The notes: a model not told the origin generated them from the sequence alone. A stretch of DNA of 15,901 nucleotides from Bradyrhizobium sp. (GCA_025960445.1 JAICIT010000010.1:1-15901), one strand, 5' to 3'. Counted from the stretch's first letter, positions 1 to 10,853 are shown. A program made the numbers and translations.

Positions 1-1268
<1,268 letters not shown>

Positions 1269-1401
1269 GGCGTGCACACCCTTTGTAATCGCGAGAACTT
1301 CAATCCTAGGTAATGTTTGCAAACCTGGTTATGCGGCGTCGCTCATCAGAGAAACACCGGCACCCCGACCGGTGTAAGCGACTTCGTGAGCGGGTGCGGA
1401 A
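1269..1401 (-). other. ureB-ureC spacer with hairpin and palindrome
   Basis: This 133-nt spacer is the longest gap within the urtB-ureC run. It holds a 7-bp hairpin at 1354-1375 (ACACCGG, 8-nt loop, CCGGTGT) and a perfect 10-bp palindrome GTTTGCAAAC at 1315-1324. I see no credible small gene. The hairpin could be an mRNA processing or attenuation point between the small subunits and ureC, and the palindrome could be an operator. Both roles are inferred; only the sequences are seen. Confidence 0.35.
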
Positions 1402-1707
1402 TCATAACTTGCCCATGACCACGCCGCGAAACCCATAAACCACCCGTTTGCCGGCAAGCGCGACCAGTTGCACCTCGCGCGTTTGCCCCGGCTCAAAGCG
1501 CACCGCCGTGCCAGCCGCGATGTCGAGTCGCATGCCGCGTGTCTTCTTGCGATCGAACTTGAGCGCAGGGTTGGTCTCGAAAAAATGATAGTGCGAACCA
1601 ACCTGGATCGGACGATCGCCTGTGTTGGCAACTGTCAGCATTACCACCTTGCGGCCGGCGTTCAGTTCGATGTCGCCGTCCTTGATGAAGAGTTCGCCGG
1701 GGATCAT
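1402..1707 (-). CDS. ureB: Urease subunit beta
   Basis: This is the 101-residue structural beta subunit that packs with UreA and UreC into the (UreABC)3 urease. It begins [18 protein letters not shown] and contains the family signature [21 protein letters not shown] (residues 27-47). Its length is normal for a separate beta subunit, so this is the three-subunit bacterial type and not a fused UreAB. The start at 1707 is set by an AGGAGA ribosome-binding site about seven bases upstream. The same frame stays open back to 2064 under ureA, but that extension is not urease-like and is rejected. The gap to the ureA stop is only 11 nt, so the two are surely co-transcribed and probably translationally linked. 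Confidence 0.96.
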   Translation of the reverse strand: MIPGELFIKDGDIELNAGRKVVMLTVANTGDRPIQVGSHYHFFETNPALKFDRKKTRGMRLDIAAGTAVRFEPGQTREVQLVALAGKRVVYGFRGVVMGKL

Positions 1708-1718
1708 CGTGCATTCTC

Positions 1719-2021
1719 CTATCGTATCGGCTCGTGCACGGTCACAAGCTTGGTGCCATCCGGAAAGGTCGCTTCCACCTGGATGTCGGGGATCATCTCG
1801 GCAATCCCGGCCATCACCTGCGCGCGGGTGAGCACTTGCGCGCCCGCCTGCATCAGATCGGACACGGTGCGCCCGTCGCGCGCGCCCTCGACGATGAAAT
1901 CGGAAATGATGGCGATCGCTTCGGGATGATTGAGCTTGACGCCGCGCTCCAGTCGCCGTCGCGCAACCATTGCGGCCATCGAGATCAGAAGCTTGTCCTT
2001 TTCGCGGGGAGAAAGATTCAT
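1719..2021 (-). CDS. ureA: Urease subunit gamma
   Basis: This is the 100-residue gamma subunit of urease, a structural partner of UreB and UreC. It begins [20 protein letters not shown], and [20 protein letters not shown] (residues 31-50) is the recognised UreA signature. The VHEPIR C-terminus and the length are typical of the separate gamma subunit. It lies 30 nt after ureD, with a weak GAG-type ribosome-binding site, and 11 nt before ureB. The family call is certain; nothing is truncated. Confidence 0.96.
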   Translation of the reverse strand: MNLSPREKDKLLISMAAMVARRRLERGVKLNHPEAIAIISDFIVEGARDGRTVSDLMQAGAQVLTRAQVMAGIAEMIPDIQVEATFPDGTKLVTVHEPIR

Positions 2022-2051
2022 GCGAGCACTCTGGATGATTTCTGCCTGACG

Positions 2052-2885
2052 TTAGCCAAGCCACAGCCGTGGCAAGGCCGAGCCAGTGGCGCGAAGAACC
2101 GTGATCATATCGGCGCGGAGCTTGGCCGCATCTTGGGCACAGAAACGTGCCATTGCAAACCCGTTCCAGGCTGAGATACCGACCTCGCCTCCGAATGAAC
2201 TGGACAGTTCGCGCATTCTCTCCACCAGTGCCTCATCACCTGGCACCATCACCGCGGTGCCTACCGCCACGCCGCCGTTCGCGACGGCGGCTTTGCCGAG
2301 CTTCTCGCCGATGTTGCCATCGAGGCGCACTGTTTCCGCGAACACCAACTTGTCCCCGCGCCACAGCCGCCAGCGGTCAACCAACTCACCGTGCAGCATT
2401 CGTTCGCCCATGGCGGTACGGCCAAACACCATGATTTCAGCGAGCAACAGGGAGGCGCTTTCAGCCAGATCAACATCGATGCGGCGGGACAACCGGGCGC
2501 CATCAAACAGGATCGTCTCCTGCGGCAGCCACGACAGATGTGAGCCGGCCGCTGCCTTCAACTTGATCTCGAGCTCAGCGGCCGGGCCTTCGGCCCGATA
2601 GACTTTTTCCGCCGCCGCCGTTGTTAGCGCGATCCGCGATTCCTCGCCGGCCGTGATCTCGATTTCGAAACGATCGCCGCCCGCGATACCCCCAGCGGTG
2701 TTGACGAACACTGCCGACAGACCCTCCGCCTCAGGCGAGGGAAAGCGGACGCGCAGCGAACCGGATTCATGCAGATGGCGCCTGCGGGTGATGCCCTCTA
2801 CTTGGTGCACGTCGAACGTCACCGAGCCCCGCGCACGATTGGCCGCGAAAATCGCCGCTGTCGCGCTGGTGGTCTCGTGCCGCAT
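2052..2885 (-). CDS. ureD: Urease accessory protein UreD
   Basis: UreD (UreH) is a cytoplasmic chaperone that binds apo-urease and, with UreF and UreG, helps load nickel and CO2 into the active site. The 277-residue length is normal. Family features include the [11 protein letters not shown] segment near residue 40, [16 protein letters not shown] (about 63-78), [13 protein letters not shown] in the middle of the first half, and [23 protein letters not shown] (about 118-140). The start at 2885 has GGGGACAG just upstream. The gene sits between the urea transporter genes (urtE ends 46 nt upstream) and ureA (30 nt downstream). This physically links uptake and hydrolysis genes. Confidence 0.94.
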   Translation of the reverse strand: MRHETTSATAAIFAANRARGSVTFDVHQVEGITRRRHLHESGSLRVRFPSPEAEGLSAVFVNTAGGIAGGDRFEIEITAGEESRIALTTAAAEKVYRAEGPAAELEIKLKAAAGSHLSWLPQETILFDGARLSRRIDVDLAESASLLLAEIMVFGRTAMGERMLHGELVDRWRLWRGDKLVFAETVRLDGNIGEKLGKAAVANGGVAVGTAVMVPGDEALVERMRELSSSFGGEVGISAWNGFAMARFCAQDAAKLRADMITVLRATGSALPRLWLG

Positions 2886-2931
2886 CTGTCCCCAACCTAA
2901 AAGCGCGCTATTTGTGCGGCCGTCTCATCAA

Positions 2932-3627
2932 TCATAACGCCATCTGGCGACTAAGTTCGCCACGGTCGAGATTGCCGCGATCGCAGGCGTATTTCACCGC
3001 GCCCCGGTCCATCACCGCGAAATTGTCACCGAGCTCGCAGGCAAAGTCGAGATATTGTTCGACCAGCACGATCGCGATGCCGCCAAGACTCCGCAGATAC
3101 GAGATCGCCCGCGCGATATCCTTGATGATCGATGGCTGGATGCCCTCGGTCGGCTCGTCCAGCAGCAGCAATTTCGGCCGCATCACCAAGGCGCGTCCGA
3201 TTGCGAGCTGCTGCTGCTGACCGCCTGAAAGGTCGCCGCCGCGGCGTCCCAGCATCGATTGCAGCACCGGAAACAGTGAGAACACGTCGTCAGGTATGTT
3301 GCGGTCGTCACGCTTCAACGGCCCGAATCCGGTCTTGAGGTTTTCCTCGACGGTGAGCAGCGGAAAAATCTCGCGCCCCTGCGGAACGAAGGCGATGCCC
3401 TTTCGCGCTCGCTCATACGGTTTCAGGCCGGTGATGTCGGCGCCCTCAAAGGTAATCGAACCTCTTGCGATCGGGTATTGGCCGACCAGCGCGCGCAGGA
3501 GACTGGTTTTGCCGACGCCGTTGCGGCCGAGCACGCACGTAACCCTGCCGGGCTCCGCCGAGATCGATACCCCGCGAAGCGCCTGGGCGGCGCCATAGTA
3601 AAGGTTGATGTTGTCGACCTTCAGCAT
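2932..3627 (-). CDS. urtE: Urea ABC transporter ATP-binding protein UrtE
   Basis: This is one of the two cytoplasmic ATPases of the Urt urea importer, a member of the branched-chain amino acid/amide (HAAT) ABC family and a LivF relative. Visible elements are Walker A GRNGVGKT (34-41), the Q-loop VPQGREIFP (81-89), the ABC signature LSGGQ (133-137) and Walker B LLLLDEP (153-159). The usual switch histidine is Gln191 (VEQYLDF), as is common in LivF/UrtE-type subunits. The 231-residue length is normal. It begins 6 nt after the urtD stop, and ureD follows after 46 nt. The UrtE label, rather than generic LivF, rests on the neighbours and on the TEGIQPSI segment after Walker B. Confidence 0.95.
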   Translation of the reverse strand: MLKVDNINLYYGAAQALRGVSISAEPGRVTCVLGRNGVGKTSLLRALVGQYPIARGSITFEGADITGLKPYERARKGIAFVPQGREIFPLLTVEENLKTGFGPLKRDDRNIPDDVFSLFPVLQSMLGRRGGDLSGGQQQQLAIGRALVMRPKLLLLDEPTEGIQPSIIKDIARAISYLRSLGGIAIVLVEQYLDFACELGDNFAVMDRGAVKYACDRGNLDRGELSRQMAL

Positions 3628-3633
3628 CGCGCT

Positions 3634-4395
3634 TCACCGTCCCAGATACACTTCGATCACCCGCTCATTCGACGAGACCTGGTCGATGGTGCCTTCGGCC
3701 AGCACGGAGCCTTCGTGCAGGCACGTGACCTTGACGCCGAGTTCGCGGACAAACGCCATATCGTGCTCGACGACCATCACGGTCTTGTCCTGGTTGATCT
3801 GCTTCAACAGCTCGGCGGTCTGCTGGGTTTCGACGTCGGTCATGCCTGCGACCGGCTCATCGACCAGTAGCAATTTCGGATCCTGCGCGAGCAGCATCCC
3901 GATCTCCAGCCATTGCTTCTGCCCATGCGAAAGGTTTCCGGCGAGGCGACGGCGCGCGCTCGTCAGGCGAATCGTATCCAGCACCCGTTCAATCCGCTCG
4001 GTCTCGTTCCTGCTTTTCCGCCAGAACAGCGTGCCCTTGACGCTATGATCGACATTGAGCGCCAGCAGCAGATTGTCTTCAACGGTGTGGCTTTCGAATA
4101 CAGTCGGCTTCTGAAATTTCCGCCCAATTCCCAGTTCCGCGATGCTGGTTTCATCGAGGCGGGTCAGATCGGTGACGCCATCGAACAGCACCTCGCCTTC
4201 ATCCGGTTTGGTCTTGCCGGTTATGATGTCCATCATCGTGGTCTTGCCGGCGCCGTTCGGTCCAATGATGGCCCGCATCTCGCCGGGGGCAAGCGTCAGC
4301 GACAAATTGTTGATCGCATGAAACCCGTCGAAGGAGACGTGCACGCCGTCGAGATAGAGCAGCGCGGAAGTGGCCCGGATATCCATGACGTTCAT
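3634..4395 (-). CDS. urtD: Urea ABC transporter ATP-binding protein UrtD
   Basis: This is the second ATPase of the urea importer, LivG-like. Walker A is GPNGAGKT (45-52), the signature is LSHGQ (155-159), Walker B is LLLVDEP (175-181), and the switch histidine is H211 (VVEHDMAF). The GRKFQKPTVFESHTVEDNL segment (91-109) is characteristic of UrtD. At 253 residues it is full length. The start at 4395 lies 3 nt after the urtC stop; a second ATG at residue 4 is a possible alternative. It should pair with UrtE beneath the UrtB-UrtC permease dimer at the inner membrane. Confidence 0.95.
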   Translation of the reverse strand: MNVMDIRATSALLYLDGVHVSFDGFHAINNLSLTLAPGEMRAIIGPNGAGKTTMMDIITGKTKPDEGEVLFDGVTDLTRLDETSIAELGIGRKFQKPTVFESHTVEDNLLLALNVDHSVKGTLFWRKSRNETERIERVLDTIRLTSARRRLAGNLSHGQKQWLEIGMLLAQDPKLLLVDEPVAGMTDVETQQTAELLKQINQDKTVMVVEHDMAFVRELGVKVTCLHEGSVLAEGTIDQVSSNERVIEVYLGR

Positions 4396-4398
4396 GTG

Positions 4399-5574
4399 CT
4401 ACTCCGCCATCCCGGATTCGCTGATGCCGTCTTCTCGCGCGGCGCTGATAACGTTCGCTGCAACCGTCAGCCGTTGTGCCTTCCACGGCTCCCACCAGGC
4501 ATTCAACGTGCCAATGATTCCTTTCGGCAACAGCAGCGTCACCAGGATAAACATCGCGCCGAGCATGAACAGCCAGTACGGCGCAAGCGAACCCGACGTA
4601 AAAAAAGTCTTGGCATAATTGACGAGAACGGCGCCAAGCGCCGCACCGATCAAGGTGCCACGCCCGCCGACGGCGACCCAGATCACCGCTTCGATCGAAT
4701 TACCCGGGGCAAATTCGCTCGGGTTGATGATTCCGACCTGCGGGACATACAGCGCGCCGGCGACACCCGCCATGCAGGCTGACAGCGTGAATACGAACAG
4801 CTTGTATGATTCGACACGGTAGCCCAGAAAACGCGTGCGCGACTCCGCGTCGCGCACCGCAATCAGAACCTTGCCCAGCTTGGAGGTAACGACCGCGCGG
4901 CAAATTAGAAACCCTGTGATGAGCCCAAGGCAGCTCAACGCAAACAGCGCCGCGCGCGTGCCGTCGGCCTGCACGTTGAACCCCAGGATATCCTTGAAAT
5001 CGGTCAGGCCATTGTTGCCGCCGAATCCGAAATCGTTGCGGAAGAACCCGAGCAGCAAAGCGTAGGTCATCGCCTGCGTGATGATCGAGAGATAGACCCC
5101 GGTAACGCGGGAGCGAAACGCCAGCCAGCCAAAGCAGAATGCCAGAAGGCCTGGCGCCAGAATGACCATCAGCGCCGCGAACCAGAACATGTCGAAGCCA
5201 TTCCAGTACCACGGCAGCTTTGGATAGTTCAGGAAGACCATGAAGTCCGGCAATATCGGATTGCCGTAGACGCCTCGGCTGCCGATCTGGCGCATCAGGT
5301 ACATGCCCATCGCGTAGCCGCCGAGCGCGAAGAAAGCACCGTGGCCGAGCGAGAGAATGCCGCAATAACCCCAGATCAAATCGATCGCGAGCGCCAATAT
5401 TGCGTAGCAGGCATATTTTCCGAACAGCGCCACCAGATAAGTCGGTACCTGTAAGGGCGAACCGGCTGGCAGCAGTAGGTTCGAGAGCGGGATCAGAACG
5501 CCGAGCGCGGCAACCACGAACACGAATACGGTTGCGGAACGATCCAGCGAACGCGTCAGCACGTGCGCCATCAT
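4399..5574 (-). CDS. urtC: Urea ABC transporter permease UrtC
   Basis: This is a 391-residue inner-membrane permease, LivM-like. It has several strongly hydrophobic segments and the permease motif GYCGILSLGHGAFFALGGYA at about residues 69-88. Conserved stretches such as NDFGFGGNNGLTDFKDI in the middle and WVAVGGRGTLIGAALGA in the last third fit UrtC. It partners UrtB to form the urea channel. The start codon overlaps the urtB stop by 4 nt (ATGA), the usual sign of translational coupling. Its C-terminus ends directly before urtD. Confidence 0.95.
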   Translation of the reverse strand: MMAHVLTRSLDRSATVFVFVVAALGVLIPLSNLLLPAGSPLQVPTYLVALFGKYACYAILALAIDLIWGYCGILSLGHGAFFALGGYAMGMYLMRQIGSRGVYGNPILPDFMVFLNYPKLPWYWNGFDMFWFAALMVILAPGLLAFCFGWLAFRSRVTGVYLSIITQAMTYALLLGFFRNDFGFGGNNGLTDFKDILGFNVQADGTRAALFALSCLGLITGFLICRAVVTSKLGKVLIAVRDAESRTRFLGYRVESYKLFVFTLSACMAGVAGALYVPQVGIINPSEFAPGNSIEAVIWVAVGGRGTLIGAALGAVLVNYAKTFFTSGSLAPYWLFMLGAMFILVTLLLPKGIIGTLNAWWEPWKAQRLTVAANVISAAREDGISESGMAE

Positions 5575-7184
5575 GCTTCCACCGCCCGTCCCTTGAGCGC
5601 GAACAGACCGCGCGGACGTTTCTGGATGAAAAAGATGATGAGGACCAGAATGGCGATCTTGCCAAGCACGGCGCCCGCCACCGGTTCCATGAACTTGTTG
5701 GCGATACCAAGTGTAAAGGCACCGACCAGCGTGCCCCAGAGATTACCCACCCCGCCGAACACCACCACCATGAAGGAGTCGATGATGTAGCTCTGGCCGA
5801 GATTAGGGCTGACATTGTCGATCTGCGACAACGCCACGCCGGCAATTCCGGCAATCCCGGAGCCGAGGCCGAAGGTGAGCGCATCGACGCGCGAGGTCGC
5901 AATGCCCATTGACGCCGCCATCCTGCGATTTTGCGTCACCGCGCGCATCTCCAGTCCCAATGAGGTGTATCGCAGCATCGCAAGCAGCAGCGCGAACACC
6001 GCCAAGGTGAAGCAGAGTATCCAGAGCCGGTTGTAAGTGATCGTGATTTGTCCAATTTCGAACGCCCCGCTCATCCAGGAGGGATTGCCGACCTCGCGAT
6101 TGTTCGGACCGAAGATGGTGCGCACGGCTTGCTGCAGCACCAGCGAGAGTCCCCATGTGGCCAGCAGTGTCTCGAGCGGACGACCATAGAGAAAGCGGAT
6201 GATGCTGCGCTCGATCACGATTCCGATCGCGCCGGCGACGATGAATGCCAGCGGCACGGCAACCAGCAGCGAATAATCGAACAGCCCCGGATAGCTGGTG
6301 CGGATGGTTTCCTGCACGACGAATGTGACGTACGCCCCGATCATAACCATCTCGCCATGCGCCATATTGATGACGCCCATGACGCCGAAGGTGATCGCAA
6401 GGCCGATGGCCGCCAGCAACAGCACCGAGCCGAGTGACATGCCGTACCAGGCATTCTGCACGGCCGACCACATTGCGAGGTTGCTCTGGATGGAAGCCGT
6501 CGCATTGGCGGCGGCGCGCGCGATCGCCGGCGGTTGCTCGCCGCTCAACCCAACCAGCAGCGCGAGCGCCTCCTGATCGCCCCGCGCCTTGATTGTCGCG
6601 ATCGCTTCCAGCTTTTCGGCATCGGTCGCATCTTCCTTGAACAGCAGGATCGCGGCGCGCGCCTCGCTGAAAGCCAACTTCGCGCTTTTGTTGGTTTCCT
6701 TCTGCAGCGCGCTGTCGACCGCCGGCAGCATGGCTTCATCGTGCGCCTTGAAAACCGATTGGGCGGCCTGGATGCGTTTGGCTGGATCCGGTGACTGCAG
6801 CGTCAGAGCACCGAGCGCGGCCTCGACGGTGCGGCGCAGACGATTATTAAGCCGCACGGGAGCGGCACTGTCGGGAATGCTGGCGACTGGCGCGCCGGTC
6901 GAGGCGTCGCTGTTCTTGCCGTCGGACTGGGTGATGTAGACTTTTTTGGTATCGGGATCGGCGCTGAGCCGGCCATCCTGCAGCGCGCTGACAATCGCGT
7001 AGGCCCGCGGATTGCCGCTGGTTGTAATCGTGGCGATAGCCTCATCGGTGTCCGTGAATTCGTCGTTTGCGAATTTCGCAACCGCGTCTTCAAACGGCCC
7101 GGCCATGACCGGCAACACAGAGGCGAAGATCAGCAGCGCCGCAAATGGGAGCGCGCGGATTTTTCTGCAGAACCTGGTAAGCAC
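5571..7184 (-). CDS. urtB: Urea ABC transporter permease UrtB
   Basis: This is the second inner-membrane permease of the urea importer, LivH-like. The 537-residue length is normal for UrtB, which differs from plain LivH in having a long N-terminal extracytoplasmic part. Residues 1-28 form a signal peptide ending VLPVMA; about 200 residues of helical-looking periplasmic sequence follow. The permease domain starts near residue 235 and includes ITFGVMGVINMAHGEMVMIG and GLGSGIAGIAGVALSQIDNV. The start is GTG at 7184, with GGGG about eight bases upstream. The stop overlaps urtC. The strong stem-loop just upstream probably lowers its expression relative to urtA. Confidence 0.94.
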   Translation of the reverse strand: MLTRFCRKIRALPFAALLIFASVLPVMAGPFEDAVAKFANDEFTDTDEAIATITTSGNPRAYAIVSALQDGRLSADPDTKKVYITQSDGKNSDASTGAPVASIPDSAAPVRLNNRLRRTVEAALGALTLQSPDPAKRIQAAQSVFKAHDEAMLPAVDSALQKETNKSAKLAFSEARAAILLFKEDATDAEKLEAIATIKARGDQEALALLVGLSGEQPPAIARAAANATASIQSNLAMWSAVQNAWYGMSLGSVLLLAAIGLAITFGVMGVINMAHGEMVMIGAYVTFVVQETIRTSYPGLFDYSLLVAVPLAFIVAGAIGIVIERSIIRFLYGRPLETLLATWGLSLVLQQAVRTIFGPNNREVGNPSWMSGAFEIGQITITYNRLWILCFTLAVFALLLAMLRYTSLGLEMRAVTQNRRMAASMGIATSRVDALTFGLGSGIAGIAGVALSQIDNVSPNLGQSYIIDSFMVVVFGGVGNLWGTLVGAFTLGIANKFMEPVAGAVLGKIAILVLIIFFIQKRPRGLFALKGRAVEA

Positions 7185-7208
7185 TGGACGACCCCGGCAG
7201 AGGCGGAA

Positions 7209-7235
7209 GGAAGGCGGCGAACATCGCCGCCTTCC
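7209..7235 (-). terminator. Stem-loop between urtA and urtB (probable attenuator)
   Basis: This is a perfect 12-bp inverted repeat (GGAAGGCGGCGA and its complement) around a 3-nt loop. It lies 23 nt after the urtA stop and ends 24 nt before the urtB GTG start. It lacks a clear T-tract, so it is unlikely to be a complete intrinsic terminator. In binding-protein-dependent transporters such structures often protect the upstream message or cause partial termination, giving more binding protein than permease. That role is inferred here; the hairpin itself is seen directly. Confidence 0.65.
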
Positions 7236-7258
7236 GGATTTGTAGCGTCAGGTTTCGA

Positions 7259-8581
7259 TCAGGAACCCTGACCGCCGCACTTGTTGAGCTTGGTGTTGTA
7301 GTTGCCGCACTTCTTGCCAACCCAGTCGCCGATCAGGTCCCTGGACCCTTCGAGCTCCTTGGACCAGGCGTCGCCGGCAACTAGACCGGGCGTCTTCCAC
7401 ACCACGTCGAACTGGCCGTTGCCCTTGATCTCGCCAATGAACACCGGCTTGGTGATGTGGTGGTTGGGCAGCATCTTCGAGACGCCGCCTGTCAGGTTCG
7501 GCGCTTCGATACCGGGAAGCGCATCGATCACCTTGTCTGGGTCGGTGGACTTCACCTTTTCAACCGCCTTAACCCACATGTTGAAACCGATGTAGTGCGC
7601 TTCCATCGGATCATTGGTCGTGCGCTTGGGGTTCTTCGTGTACGCCTGCCATTCCTTAATGAACTTCTCGTTGGCAGGCGTCTTGATGGACTCGAAGTAA
7701 TTCCAGGCGGCGAGATGGCCAATCAGCGGCTTGGTATCGATGCCGGCCAATTCTTCTTCACCCACCGAGAAGGCTACGACGGGAATGTCGGTAGCCTTGA
7801 TTCCCTGGTTGCCCAGTTCCTTGTAGAAGGGAACGTTGGCGTCACCATTGATGGTCGAAACCACGGCTGTCTTCTTGCCCGCGGAGCCGAACTTCTTGAT
7901 ATCGGCGACGATCGTCTGCCAGTCGGAATGACCGAACGGCGTGTAGTTGATCATGATGTCGTCCTGCTTGACGCCTTTCGACTTCAGATACGCCTCGAGG
8001 ATTTTGTTGGTTGTGCGCGGATAGACGTAGTCGGTGCCGGCCAGCACCCAGCGCTTCACCTTTTCGTCTTTCATCAGGTAGTCGACGGCGGGAATCGCCT
8101 GCTGGTTCGGCGCCGCGCCGGTATAGAAAACGTTGCGCTCGCTTTCCTCGCCCTCGTATTGCACCGGGTAGAACAGGATATTGTTCAGTTCCTTGAACAC
8201 CGGCAGCACGGATTTGCGCGAGACCGAGGTCCAGCAGCCGAACACGACCGCAACCTTGTCCTTGGTGATTAACTCGCGGGCCTTTTCCGCAAACAGCGGC
8301 CAATTCGATGCGGGGTCGACGACAACCGCCTCCAGCTTCTTGCCGAGCACGCCGCCCTTCTTGTTCTGCTCGTCGATCAGAAAAAGGATGGTGTCTTTGA
8401 GGGTGGTTTCGCTGATCGCCATGGTGCCGGAAAGCGAGTGAAGAACGCCTATTTTGATGGTGTCGTCCGCCGCTTTTGCGGAGGTGAACGCGGCCAGGCC
8501 CAAAATCAGCCCAGCGCCGGCTGCGAGCCAGCGGCGGCGGCTCATAGGCCTCGCCATGTCGTGAGTTGGTTGAATAAGCAT
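7259..8581 (-). CDS. urtA: Urea ABC transporter substrate-binding protein UrtA
   Basis: This is the periplasmic urea receptor of the Urt system (type I periplasmic binding protein fold, Peripla_BP_5-like). The 440-residue length is usual. Residues 1-37 are a signal peptide with a twin-arginine-like motif SRRRWL (14-19), a hydrophobic stretch and an AKA-AD cleavage site. This suggests possible Tat export, though Sec export is not excluded. The mature part starts DDTIKIGVLHSLSGTMAISE; VFGCWTSVSRKSVLPVFKE, FYPVQYEGEESERNVFYTGA and DPMEAHYIGFNMWVKAVE are recognisable UrtA segments. The ATG at 8581 has GGGAG about ten bases upstream; the ATG at residue 9 has no such site. As first gene after a sigma-54 promoter it is probably the most abundant product of the operon. 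Confidence 0.96.
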   Translation of the reverse strand: MLIQPTHDMARPMSRRRWLAAGAGLILGLAAFTSAKAADDTIKIGVLHSLSGTMAISETTLKDTILFLIDEQNKKGGVLGKKLEAVVVDPASNWPLFAEKARELITKDKVAVVFGCWTSVSRKSVLPVFKELNNILFYPVQYEGEESERNVFYTGAAPNQQAIPAVDYLMKDEKVKRWVLAGTDYVYPRTTNKILEAYLKSKGVKQDDIMINYTPFGHSDWQTIVADIKKFGSAGKKTAVVSTINGDANVPFYKELGNQGIKATDIPVVAFSVGEEELAGIDTKPLIGHLAAWNYFESIKTPANEKFIKEWQAYTKNPKRTTNDPMEAHYIGFNMWVKAVEKVKSTDPDKVIDALPGIEAPNLTGGVSKMLPNHHITKPVFIGEIKGNGQFDVVWKTPGLVAGDAWSKELEGSRDLIGDWVGKKCGNYNTKLNKCGGQGS

Positions 8582-8652
8582 GAGGTGTGATCTCCCTGAC
8601 GCAGACGTTAAACGCTGCGAACGGCCCCACGGCCGCCTGCGTTAACGGAATC

Positions 8653-8667
8653 GCAAGAAGCGTGCCA
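8653..8667 (-). promoter_or_regulatory. Sigma-54 (-24/-12) promoter for urtA
   Basis: On the minus strand the site reads TGGCACGCTTCTTGC. This is an exact match to the sigma-54 core TGGCAC-N5-TTGC, with the required 10-nt gap between the GG and GC dinucleotides. The base after TTGC is G rather than the preferred A/T. Transcription would begin near 8641 and give a leader of about 60 nt before the urtA ATG. Sigma-54 promoters need an enhancer-binding activator; for urea uptake the natural candidate is NtrC, which is inferred from biology. Confidence 0.75.
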
Positions 8668-9089
8668 TGGATTGAAAGCGGCTCAACCGCCTGAGCATCA
8701 TCAGGAATTCAGGACCGCCCCGCGGACCCGGATTTGCGACTGCCTAAGATTTAGACGGAGCAAATGTCCAGCGCTTCGGCATGTTGTACGTTATTTAGGC
8801 AGCTTGAGGTTTGTGTCTATTTTTCCGGCAAAGGTCCTTGCTGTCGCGCTTTTTCTTAACTCCGCGAACGCCTTATGAGCCGATTCACCTTGAAAGCGCC
8901 TCGTTCCTGTTCCATATGAGCACCACGACCCAGGGAATCACCGGGTCATTGCGAGCCGCGTGTTCTGATCCCGTCCAACGGTTTCTGGCTTGCCCCTTTC
9001 AGCCAACCAAAACCGACGCCCCAAACACGCGGGTGTCTCAGACACACTCGCGCGCTCCTGGCTGACATGGCCGGGCGCCTGCTTTTTTG
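8668..9089. other. Divergent intergenic region between urtA promoter and helicase gene
   Basis: About 420 nt contain no convincing gene. An inverted repeat ATTTGC (8732-8737) / GCAAAT (8760-8765) is centred roughly 107 nt upstream of the predicted urtA transcription start. That is the usual distance for a sigma-54 enhancer site, but it does not match the NtrC consensus well. A GACCC/GGGTC repeat lies at 8927-8947. A compact hairpin at 9028-9052 (GTGTC TCA GACAC with flanking CGCG arms) would fall in the leader of the helicase mRNA. Weak open frames here lack ribosome-binding sites and family resemblance. Confidence 0.4.
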
Positions 9090-10541
<1,452 letters not shown>

Positions 10542-10565
10542 CCGTCGATCGACCTGGAGAGAAAC

Positions 10566-10847
10566 ATGGCTAAGGAAGAGCTGATCCAGTTCGAAGGACT
10601 GGTAACCGAAATCCTCCCCGATGCGCGTTATCGCGTGCAGCTCGACGCAGGACACGAGATCGTGGCCTACACCGCGGGCAAGATGAAGAAGAACCGGATC
10701 AAGACGCTGGCTGGCGATCGAGTCACGATTGAAATGTCGCCCTATGACCTGGAAAAAGGCCGCCTCATTTTCCGTCACAAGGACGAACGACCGGGGGGCG
10801 GAGCTCCGCGAGGCGCGCCCCCACGCGGTCAATTCCGCCGCAGATAG
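10566..10847 (+). CDS. infA: Translation initiation factor IF-1 (tailed paralogue)
   Basis: IF-1 is a small OB-fold protein that binds the 30S A site during translation initiation. Residues 1-72 align by eye with the whole of ordinary IF-1: [27 protein letters not shown] (30-45), [20 protein letters not shown] (48-67). Standard IF-1 ends near residue 72, but this protein runs to 93 with a Gly/Pro/Arg tail ([13 protein letters not shown], ending FRRR). The start has a good GGAGAG site. Being 24 nt behind the helicase, it is probably co-transcribed with it. It is likely a second copy, because the housekeeping infA of alphaproteobacteria usually lies elsewhere; that cannot be verified from this window. 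Confidence 0.93.
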   Translation: MAKEELIQFEGLVTEILPDARYRVQLDAGHEIVAYTAGKMKKNRIKTLAGDRVTIEMSPYDLEKGRLIFRHKDERPGGGAPRGAPPRGQFRRR

Positions 10848-10853
10848 CCCGTA

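Noticed and set aside
1708..2064. N-terminal extension of the ureB frame, as a possible fused protein
   Set aside because: The extra part overlaps ureA in another frame and is not urease-like; a strong ribosome-binding site sets the ureB start at 1707.
3913..4782. A 289-residue plus-strand open frame
   Set aside because: It lies antisense to urtD and the end of urtC, which have clear ABC motifs; composition is typical of a mirror frame.
4700..5902. A 400-residue minus-strand open frame
   Set aside because: It overlaps urtC and urtB in another frame, is Arg/Ser-rich low-quality sequence, and shows no family resemblance; it is a shadow of high-GC coding DNA.
7842..8630. A 262-residue minus-strand open frame
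   Set aside because: It is in another frame of urtA, with an Arg-rich shadow composition and no ribosome-binding site.
8945..8956. GTCATTGCGAGC, resembling the start of a dispersed intergenic repeat common in many bacteria
   Set aside because: Only about twelve bases match and the rest of such a repeat is not present, so it cannot be called a repeat.
8811..9065. An 84-residue open frame in the helicase upstream region
   Set aside because: No ribosome-binding site, no recognisable domain and uneven codon use; more likely leader or intergenic sequence.
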